64,000 nucleotides of DNA from the NCBI RefSeq assembly GCF_051388915.1, contig NZ_JBPKBH010000013.1, positions 1 through 64,000 of the forward strand, read 5' to 3'. The DNA comes from Yinghuangia sp051388915 (lineage in GTDB: Bacteria > Actinomycetota > Actinomycetes > Streptomycetales > Streptomycetaceae). A program made the position numbers and the translations under genes. Under the pieces are notes generated by a model. It made no database searches, was not told where the DNA came from, and saw only the letters and a program-made list of their open reading frames with translations. Positions 58,053-64,000 of this stretch are shown here, one piece after another (position 1 is the first letter of the stretch; every line of letters starts with the position of its first letter).

Positions 58053-59462
58053 ATGCCCGCAGCGCCGAGCGCTTCGTACTCGATCACCGCCCGCCTTGAG
58101 GTCCCGTCCGGCGGCCTGGCGGTCAGCCAGCTCACCAACGCCGTGGAGTCCGCCGGTGGTTCGGTGACCGGCCTGGACGTCACGGCGTCCGGCCACGACC
58201 GCCTCAGGGTCGACGTGACGATCGCCGCGTCGTCGACGGACCACGCGGACGCCCTGGTCGAGGCCCTGCGAGCGATCGACGGCGTGACGCTCGGCAAGGT
58301 GTCGGACCGTACCTTCCTGATGCACCTCGGCGGCAAGATCGAGATGCAGGCCAAGCACCCCATCCGCAACCGCGACGACCTCTCGATGATCTACACGCCC
58401 GGTGTCGCGCGCGTCTGCCTCGCGATCGCGGAGAACCCGGAGGACGCGCGCCGCCTCACGATCAAGCGCAACACCGTCGCGGTGGTCACCGACGGCTCTG
58501 CGGTGCTCGGCCTGGGCAACATCGGCCCGAAGGCGGCGCTGCCGGTCATGGAGGGCAAGGCGGCGCTGTTCAAGCGCTTCGCGGGCATCGACGCGTGGCC
58601 GATCTGCCTCGACACTCAGGACCCGGACGAGATCGTGCGCGCCGTGCAGGTGATGGCGCCCGGGTTCGCCGGCATCAATCTCGAGGACATCTCCGCGCCG
58701 CGCTGTTTCGAGATCGAGCGGCGACTGCGCGAGACGCTCGACATCCCGGTCTTCCACGACGACCAGCACGGCACCGCGATCGTCGTGCTCGCCGCGCTCA
58801 CGAACGCCCTTCGCGTGGTGGGCAAGAAGATCGGCGACGTGCGCGTCGTGATGTCGGGCGCGGGCGCGGCCGGGACGGCAATTCTCAAGCTGCTCATGGC
58901 CGCAGGCGTCGCGCACGTCGTGGTCGCGGACGTGCACGGCGTCGTGCACACCGGTCGCGACGACCTGGGCGAGGATCTGCGCTGGGTGGCCGAGCACACC
59001 AACTCCCAGGGCCTGACCGGGACTTTGAAGGAGGCGGTGGTCGGCGCGGACGTGTTCGTCGGCGTCTCCGCGCCGAACGTCATCGACGCCGGGGACGTCG
59101 CGCGCATGGCCGACGACGCGATCGTGTTCGCGCTGGCCAACCCCGAGCCGGAGATCTACCCGGCGCTCGCGCAGGAACACGCGGCGGTCGTGGCGTCCGG
59201 CCGCAGCGACTTCCCGAACCAGATCAACAACGTGCTGGTCTTCCCGGGCGTTTTCCGTGGTCTGGTCGACGCGCAGAGCCGGCACATCACGACCGACATG
59301 CTGCTCGCCGCGGCGCGCGCGCTCGCGTCGGTGGTGACGGACGACGAACTCAACGCGAGCTACATCGTGCCCAGCGTGTTCCACCCCGAGGTGTCGAACG
59401 TCGTCGCCGCGGCGGTGCGCGACGCGGTCGTGGCGGAGCGGCAGGCCGAGGCGGCGAAGTAG
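58053..59462 (+). CDS. NAD(P)-dependent malic enzyme with N-terminal ACT-like domain
   Basis: A 469-residue protein. Residues 1-85 form an ACT-like domain (YSITARLEVPSGGLAVSQLTNAVESAGGSV). The malic-enzyme core has IYTPGVARVCLAIA (catalytic Tyr), VAVVTDGSAVLGLGNIGPKAALPVMEGKAALFK (catalytic Lys), INLEDISAPRCFEIE and FHDDQHGTAIVV (metal ligands), then a Rossmann VVMSGAGAAGTAILKLL. Reaction: L-malate to pyruvate + CO2 with NAD(P)+. GGAG lies 8 nt before ATG 58053. The ACT domain suggests allosteric control by a small ligand. Confidence 0.95.
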   Translation: MPAAPSASYSITARLEVPSGGLAVSQLTNAVESAGGSVTGLDVTASGHDRLRVDVTIAASSTDHADALVEALRAIDGVTLGKVSDRTFLMHLGGKIEMQAKHPIRNRDDLSMIYTPGVARVCLAIAENPEDARRLTIKRNTVAVVTDGSAVLGLGNIGPKAALPVMEGKAALFKRFAGIDAWPICLDTQDPDEIVRAVQVMAPGFAGINLEDISAPRCFEIERRLRETLDIPVFHDDQHGTAIVVLAALTNALRVVGKKIGDVRVVMSGAGAAGTAILKLLMAAGVAHVVVADVHGVVHTGRDDLGEDLRWVAEHTNSQGLTGTLKEAVVGADVFVGVSAPNVIDAGDVARMADDAIVFALANPEPEIYPALAQEHAAVVASGRSDFPNQINNVLVFPGVFRGLVDAQSRHITTDMLLAAARALASVVTDDELNASYIVPSVFHPEVSNVVAAAVRDAVVAERQAEAAK

Positions 59463-59899
59463 TCGTTCGGCGAAGCAGCGGGTCGGCGAACCGGCCGTTC
59501 CGCGAAGTCGCCCGACGGCGGCCGGTCGATTGCGAAACCGCTTTGCGGGGGAACCGGTCGCCGGGCGAACTGGTCGGTGTGGTCAGGGCGATCGTCACGG
59601 CCTGTCGCGGGCCCGTCGCCAACCGCCTTGTCGGTACGGTGGAAACCGACCGTTCGGCCGCGGAATCCACCCTCGCCGCGCCGGGGGCGGTGTGACGAGC
59701 GTACGTGATGCTGGTCGTATGGTCGGGGTGTGGCAGGTGCGTTCGAGGTCGTTTCGGGCGTGAATTCTGCTGCGAACGGCCAAATCGCGGGGCTTTCCGC
59801 GTGATTCGGCGTGTCCCTGATTAGGTTCCGGGCCCGGATACGTGCAGGATTCGTCCCCGGGGCAAGAACAGCGAGTTGGAAAGACCACGGGAGATACAC
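59463..59899. other. Spacer between malic enzyme and hup
   Basis: 437 nt without a supportable ORF. TAGGTT at 59822-59827 fits a -10 box for hup. The rest is GGTCGGCGAA-like low-complexity sequence. Confidence 0.5.
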
Positions 59900-60181
59900 A
59901 TGAACCGCAGTGAGCTGGTGGCCGCCCTCGCGGAGCGGGCCGACGTCACGCGCAAGGACGCGGACGCCGTGCTGAACGCCTTCGCCGAGGTGGTCGGTGA
60001 GATCGTCAGCAAGGGCGACGAGAAGATCACGATCCCCGGCTTCCTCAGCTTCGAGCGGACCCACCGCTCGGCGCGGACCGCGCGCAACCCGCAGACCGGC
60101 GAGCCGATCGAGATCCCGGCCGGTTACAGCGTCAAGGTCTCCGCGGGCTCGAAGCTCAAGGAAGCCGCCAAGGGCAAGTGA
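59900..60181 (+). CDS. hupA: DNA-binding protein HU (HupA type)
   Basis: A 93-residue HU protein: MNRSELVAALAERADVTRKDADAVLNAF, ITIPGFLSFERTHRSARTARNPQTGEPIEIPAGYSVKVSAGSKLKEAA. The RNPQTGE beta-arm tip that inserts in the minor groove is intact. It lacks the long Lys/Ala tail of HupS and so is the short nucleoid HU. ATG 59900 has GGGAG about 6 nt upstream. A strong terminator lies at 60475. Confidence 0.97.
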   Translation: MNRSELVAALAERADVTRKDADAVLNAFAEVVGEIVSKGDEKITIPGFLSFERTHRSARTARNPQTGEPIEIPAGYSVKVSAGSKLKEAAKGK

Positions 60182-60474
60182 CCCGCACGTGACCCCTCCG
60201 CGGGTCCGGCACGGGCCCCAGCGGGCCCGTGGGCGGTCCGCGGCGGGCCGTGGCGCGGTTCCCGGCGCGGGACCCGGTGAGCGGGTCCACACCGGACCGC
60301 CGGGCGCCCGGGTGCGGCTCGTACGAGTCGGCCCCGGTCGCCCGGGCCGCACGGGAGCGCACAGGTCCCGCGGGGCCGGGAGCGCGCACGGAGCGCACGG
60401 AGCGAGGCCGGCGGCACGCCTGGCGACGGAGTGACCGGCGCCGGCGCACCCGCCAAGTGCACGGCAGTGAACGC

Positions 60475-60507
60475 CGAAGGGCGGTTCCCCCCGGGAACCG
60501 CCCTTCG
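60475..60507. terminator. Bidirectional terminator between hup and murA
   Basis: Perfect 15-bp stem CGAAGGGCGGTTCCC / GGGAACCGCCCTTCG with a 3-nt loop. It lies in the 576-nt gap between convergent hup and murA; the rest of that gap shows no gene. Confidence 0.88.
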
Positions 60508-60757
60508 CCGTACGAGAGTCGGGACCGCTGAGTCCTGTCCTCACATTCCCGCCGGGCCCGCGACGCCGGGCCTGACACGCCTCCCGAGAGGCACGCTCCG
60601 GGCCTTGACGGCCCTCCCAAGTCGCGGCGTTACGACCCTTGCCGCAGCACCCTGGCGGCCAGACCCGGGGAGAGTCACGGGCCGAGCCGCGGGCCGCGCC
60701 TTGCGAGCGCACGCGTCACGTCCCCCGCGCCATCCGACGGGACTTTGAAGCCACTCC

Positions 60758-62104
60758 CTAGGCGACGCCCTGCCGTTCCCCCTGCGGGAGTTCCACGCGC
60801 GCGCCGAGCGCGTCGAGCTTCGCGTGGAAGCCCTCGTAGCCGCGGTTGATCAGGTCGATGCCGTGCACGCGCGAAGTGCCCTCGGCGGCCAGCGCCGCGA
60901 TGAGATACGAGAACCCGCCGCGCAGGTCGGGGATCACCAGGTCCGCGCCGTGCAGCTTCGCCGGACCCGAGATGACCGCCGAGTGCTGGAAGTTGCGCTG
61001 CCCGAACCGGCAGGGCGTACCGCCCAGGCACTCGCTGTAGAGCTGGATCGTGGCGCCCATCTGGTTGAGCGCCGAGGTGAATCCGAGGCGGCTCTCGTAC
61101 ACCGTCTCGTGCACGATCGACAGCCCGCTCGCCTGCGTCAACGCCACCACCAGCGGCTGCTGCCAGTCGGTCTGGAAGCCCGGGTGCACGTCGGTCTCCA
61201 GGGCGATCGCGCGCAGCCGTCCGCCCGGGTGCCAGAAGCGGATGCCGTCGTCCTCGACCTGGAACGCGCCGCCGACCTGCCGGAAGACGTTCAGGAACGT
61301 CATCATGTCGAGCTGCCGCGCGCCGCGCACGAACACGTCGCCCTGCGTGGCGAGGGCCGCACAGGCCCACGAGGCGCCCTCCAGGCGGTCCGGCAGCGCG
61401 CTGTGGGTGTAGCCGCCCAGCCGCTCGACGCCGGTGATCCTGATCACCCGGTCGGTGGCCACCGAGATGATCGCGCCCATCTTCTGGAGCACGCAGATGA
61501 GGTCTATGATCTCCGGCTCCACGGCCGCGTTGCGCAGCTCGGTGGTGCCCTCGGAGCGTACGGCGGTCAGCAGCACCTGCTCGGTGGTGCCGACGCTCGG
61601 GTACGGGAGTTCGATCTTGGCGCCGTGCAGTCCGTGCGGGGCCTCCAGGTAGAGCCCCTCGGGCCGCTTGTCGACCGTCGCGCCGAACTCGCGCAGCACG
61701 TTGAGGTGGAAGTCGATCGGCCGGTCGCCGATGCGGCAGCCGCCGAGGTCGGGGATGAACGCGCGGCCGATGCGGTGCAGCAGCGGGCCGCACAGCAGGA
61801 TCGGGATGCGGCTGGAGCCGGCGTGCGCGTCGATGTCGGCGACGTTGGCCAGCTCGACCGACGACGGGTCCATGACCAGTTCGTCGGCCTCGTCGCCCTC
61901 GTACACCGCGACACCGTGGAGTTGCAGGAGGCCGCGCACGATGTGCACGTCCCGGATGCCCGGCACGTTGCGCAGGCGGCTGGGCTCCTCGCCGAGCAGC
62001 GCCGCGACCATCGCCTTGGGCACCAGGTTCTTGGCGCCCTTGACGCGGACCTCGCCCTCAAGGGGGGAACCACCGTGAACGAACAGTACGTCGTCGTCTT
62101 GCAT
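60758..62104 (-). CDS. murA: UDP-N-acetylglucosamine 1-carboxyvinyltransferase
   Basis: A 448-residue EPSP-synthase-fold enzyme that transfers enolpyruvate from PEP to UDP-GlcNAc, the first committed step of peptidoglycan synthesis. Motifs: VKGAKNLVPKAMVAALLGEEPS (catalytic Lys), DLGGCRIGDRPIDFHLNVL with the PEP-binding, fosfomycin-sensitive Cys, and DLRGGFSYLIAALAAEG near the C terminus. The Cys is retained, in contrast to the Asp seen in mycobacterial MurA. ATG 62104 has AGGAA 10 nt upstream. Divergent from yqgE across a repeat-rich spacer. Confidence 0.95.
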   Translation of the reverse strand: MQDDDVLFVHGGSPLEGEVRVKGAKNLVPKAMVAALLGEEPSRLRNVPGIRDVHIVRGLLQLHGVAVYEGDEADELVMDPSSVELANVADIDAHAGSSRIPILLCGPLLHRIGRAFIPDLGGCRIGDRPIDFHLNVLREFGATVDKRPEGLYLEAPHGLHGAKIELPYPSVGTTEQVLLTAVRSEGTTELRNAAVEPEIIDLICVLQKMGAIISVATDRVIRITGVERLGGYTHSALPDRLEGASWACAALATQGDVFVRGARQLDMMTFLNVFRQVGGAFQVEDDGIRFWHPGGRLRAIALETDVHPGFQTDWQQPLVVALTQASGLSIVHETVYESRLGFTSALNQMGATIQLYSECLGGTPCRFGQRNFQHSAVISGPAKLHGADLVIPDLRGGFSYLIAALAAEGTSRVHGIDLINRGYEGFHAKLDALGARVELPQGERQGVA

Positions 62105-62295
62105 GAATCTCGCGTTCCTGGACGGAAGTGGCCACGGGCAACAGCGAACAACGGTACGCGCTCGATGCGCTCCGACGTGCATTGTCGGGCGCGTGGGCGG
62201 GCACAGGATCTTGGCAAGGCCGGGAACGAGGGGGCGCGATGCGGAAGCTGGGGGCGGCGGACGCCGGGCGCGGCGCGGGCGGGGGAGCCGGTGAT

Positions 62296-62490
62296 TCGGG
62301 CGTGGGATGTGTGGGTGCGGCGTGCTCGGGGGCGGTGCGCGCGGGACTCCGGCGGGTGCGGGCGGCACGCGTGGGAGTCGGGTGCGCGAGAGTTGCCTGC
62401 GTGGGAGTGGGCTGTGCGGGAGTGGGCTGTGTGGGCGTAGGACGGTCGGGGGTCGGACGCGCTGGATACGTACGGGCGGGCATTGCACGG
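62296..62490. repeat. 15-bp degenerate tandem repeat, about 13 units
   Basis: Units such as GTGGGAGTGGGCTGT and GCGGGAGTGGGCTGT follow each other in a strict 15-nt register through the murA-yqgE spacer. In the plus frame they read VGVGC-type pentads. TTGACA near 62495 may be a -35 element for yqgE. Confidence 0.85.
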
Positions 62491-62642
62491 GCGTTGACAT
62501 TCGGATCAATCGGGTTAATCGGATCATTCGTCTCGTACCACGCGTGCGACCTCGGTAACGCGCAACGCGCGCACATCGTGTTCGGTCCACACGATCCGGA
62601 CGAGACCCGGACACTGTCGCCGGGATGCAGGATCATGACCCC

Positions 62643-63200
62643 ATGACCGAGGTCTCGCTCACCGGACGCCTGCTCGTGGCGACCCCCGCGCTGACCGATC
62701 CGAACTTCGACCGGTGCGTGGTGCTGGTTCTCGACCACGACGACGAGGGCGCGCACGGCGTCGTCCTCAACCGCCCCACGCCCGTCGACGTGCACGACGT
62801 GCTCGTGGGCTGGTCCAAGGCCGTCACCGCCCCCGGCGTCGTCTTCCAGGGCGGCCCGGTCGCAATGGACTCCGCCCTCGCCATCGCCTCGGTCCCGGGC
62901 GGCGGCGAGCCCGTGGGGTGGCGCCGCGTCTTCGGTGCGCTCGGCATGGTCGACCTGGACGCGCCGCCGGAACTGATCGCCACCGAGTTCGGTGCGATGC
63001 GCATTTTCGCCGGCTACTCGGGGTGGGGCCCCGGCCAACTGGAGTCGGAGCTGACCGACGGCGCCTGGTATGTCGTCGAGTCGGAGCCCGGGGACGCGTT
63101 CAGCCCGGATCCGGAACGCCTGTGGCGCGCGGTGCTGCGGAGGCAGCGCGGCGAGCTGGCGATGGTCGCCACGTACCCGGAGGACCCGTCACTCAACTGA
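62643..63200 (+). CDS. yqgE: YqgE/AlgH family protein
   Basis: A 185-residue protein: LTGRLLVATPALTDPNFDRCVVLVLDHDDEGAHGVVLNRPT, VFQGGPVAMDSALAIA, MRIFAGYSGWGPGQLESELTDGAWYVV, PERLWRAVLRRQRGELAMVATYPEDPSLN. All the hallmark blocks of the UPF0301/AlgH family are present; biochemical role unresolved. ATG 62643 is preferred over an upstream in-frame ATG 62625. Confidence 0.93.
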   Translation: MTEVSLTGRLLVATPALTDPNFDRCVVLVLDHDDEGAHGVVLNRPTPVDVHDVLVGWSKAVTAPGVVFQGGPVAMDSALAIASVPGGGEPVGWRRVFGALGMVDLDAPPELIATEFGAMRIFAGYSGWGPGQLESELTDGAWYVVESEPGDAFSPDPERLWRAVLRRQRGELAMVATYPEDPSLN

Positions 63201-63299
63201 GGCCCACGTGCGGGCCTGGCAGGGGCCCGGGTGGGGCCGGTGTGCGGTTCGGCGCGGGGTCTGTGCGGGCGGGGGCGGGGCCGAACGTGTGGTCCCGCT

Positions 63300-63305
63300 T
63301 AGAAT
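63300..63305 (+). promoter_or_regulatory. -10 box of leaderless DUF3039 gene
   Basis: TAGAAT, a near-ideal TAnnnT box, ends 7 nt before ATG 63313. Confidence 0.68.
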
Positions 63306-63312
63306 CGGACCT

Positions 63313-63606
63313 ATGACCACTCCGCAGGACTATCCCGAGCCCGAGCGCGGAACGGGCACGGGGACGCTCATCGAGGAGACCCCCCAGGTCTCCCACGGCG
63401 ACGGCGACCACGAGCGCTTCGCGCACTACGTCCAGAAGGACAAGATCATGGAGAGCGCCGTCTCCGGCACTCCCGTGATCGCGCTGTGCGGGAAGGTGTG
63501 GGTGCCGGGCCGGGACCCGAAGAAGTATCCGGTGTGCCCCATGTGCAAGGAGATCTACGAGACCATGGGCACCGGCGGCGGGGACAAGGGCGGCGGCGAC
63601 AAGTAG
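63313..63606 (+). CDS. DUF3039 domain-containing protein
   Basis: A 97-residue protein with an acidic N terminus and a compact core: RFAHYVQKDKIMESAVSGTPVIALCGKVWVPGRDPKKYPVCPMCKEIYE. One His and three Cys (HY...ALC...VCPMC) form a likely zinc site. DUF3039 proteins are small, actinobacteria-specific and of unknown function, and commonly follow yqgE. It probably starts without a leader from the TAGAAT box. A terminator follows at 63627. Confidence 0.9.
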   Translation: MTTPQDYPEPERGTGTGTLIEETPQVSHGDGDHERFAHYVQKDKIMESAVSGTPVIALCGKVWVPGRDPKKYPVCPMCKEIYETMGTGGGDKGGGDK

Positions 63607-63626
63607 CGGCTCCGCGGTCGTACGAG

Positions 63627-63654
63627 AGCGCCGGTGCCGTACGGGGCCGGCGCT
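63627..63654 (+). terminator. Terminator after the DUF3039 gene
   Basis: 8-bp stem AGCGCCGG / CCGGCGCT with a 12-nt loop, followed by TCTTGT. Confidence 0.75.
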
Positions 63655-63680
63655 TCTTGTCTGTGCCGGTCATCTGTGTC

Positions 63681-63785
63681 GCCCGTCTCCGTCGCCCGTC
63701 TCCGTCGCCCCTCTGTGTTGGCCGTCTGCGCCGCCTGTCCCTGTCGCCTGTCTGCGTGCGTTGTGCTCGCGTGTTGTGTGCGTGT
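63681..63785. repeat. 13-bp degenerate tandem repeat, about eight units
   Basis: GCCCGTCTCCGTC occurs twice in tandem (63681, 63694) and then decays in the same 13-nt register (GGCCGTCTGCGCC, GCCTGTCCCTGTC, GCCTGTCTGCGTG). Confidence 0.82.
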
Positions 63786-63960
63786 CGCGCCGTCGCGTGT
63801 GCGGGACGTCCCACGTGCGCGTGACGCTGCGCGGACGCCGGTTCGCCGCCCCCGCGGCAGCCGCGAAGCACGTTTGCGATCGCGCTGCCGGTCCTTTCGG
63901 GAGCGGGCTGAGCGAAGTCGACCGCATGTCACCCGCTCGGCGCAGTAGCGTTGTCCCGCT

Positions 63961-64000
63961 GTGAACGAAGCGATCATGCTGCCGCACTCGCTCGACGAGG
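63961..64000 (+). CDS. Start of a gene cut by the window end, possibly a FAD-binding molybdopterin dehydrogenase subunit
   Basis: GTG 63961 opens a frame VNEAIMLPHSLDE. A TAGCGT -10-like box ends 9 nt before it. LPHSLDEA-type openings are typical of xanthine-dehydrogenase medium (FAD) subunits, but 13 residues are too few to be sure. Confidence 0.4.
   Translation, partial: MNEAIMLPHSLDE

Overview
The window is high-GC actinobacterial chromosome, almost certainly from the Streptomycetaceae. Evidence: the blocks mtnA-mtrA-mtrB-lpqB-comF-hpf-(NarL-type regulator)-secA and prfB-(LAxTG protein)-ftsE-ftsX-(M23)-(S41)-smpB-ssrA-(malic enzyme)-hup-murA-yqgE are arranged as in streptomycetes; G/C is strongly favoured at third codon positions; GTG starts, 4-nt ATGA/GTGA overlaps and leaderless starts behind TAnnnT -10 boxes are common. 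No insertion sequence, integrase, phage gene or CRISPR array was seen. Four runs of N (10432-10596, 12460-12575, 22564-22740, 48026-48193) are undetermined bases.

Layout. Bases 1-62 are the 3' end of a 5S rRNA gene and its terminator. On the minus strand, 93-1754 holds an ECF42-type sigma factor, its DGPF/YCII partner and a matching promoter. A tightly overlapped minus-strand operon at 1807-8254 follows: a membrane protein, DUF4129, DUF4350, a MoxR ATPase, an unrecognised 103-residue ORF and DUF58. Then come mtnA-mtrA-mtrB-lpqB (8426-14499), comF-hpf (15047-16565), a NarL-type regulator, a winged-helix DNA glycosylase homologue behind an SOS-box-like palindrome, a GNAT acetyltransferase and secA (19764-22532). 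After a repeat-bearing spacer lie Rv3235-like and DUF6912 proteins, a HAD protein, pruA, a DJ-1/PfpI protein, a CBM48 mini-protein and a 1626-residue NAD-glutamate dehydrogenase. The 34-45 kb stretch holds a FUS-like Tyr/Gly-repeat membrane protein, glyA behind a ZTP riboswitch, a ubiquitin-like/FHA/FtsK ATPase and two transmembrane Ser/Thr kinases. The rest is translation and division genes (prfB, ftsEX, cell-wall hydrolases, smpB-ssrA), an AGE isomerase/PfkB kinase operon behind a structured RNA leader, malic enzyme, hup, murA, yqgE, DUF3039 and a gene cut by the window end.

Genes that appear to work together: MtrA/MtrB/LpqB form one envelope-sensing system; FtsE/FtsX sit beside the kind of coiled-coil M23 hydrolase that FtsEX controls; SmpB and tmRNA form the trans-translation pair; the FHA-FtsK protein and the two kinases suggest a phospho-dependent ATPase module; the AGE-family isomerase and PfkB kinase could feed a free sugar such as mannose into fructose 6-phosphate.

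The most distinctive sequence-level feature is the abundance of degenerate tandem repeats. Short units (12-15 bp) and longer units (41-81 bp) fill many spacers (3.3, 5.7, 14.6, 23.3, 37.4, 40.7, 42.7, 45.1-45.6, 50.6, 52.1, 62.3 and 63.7 kb) and also occur inside coding regions. The best candidate for something undescribed is the minus-strand RNA at about 57513-57640, upstream of the AGE/PfkB operon: two hairpins inside a possible three-way junction followed by a terminator-like stem.
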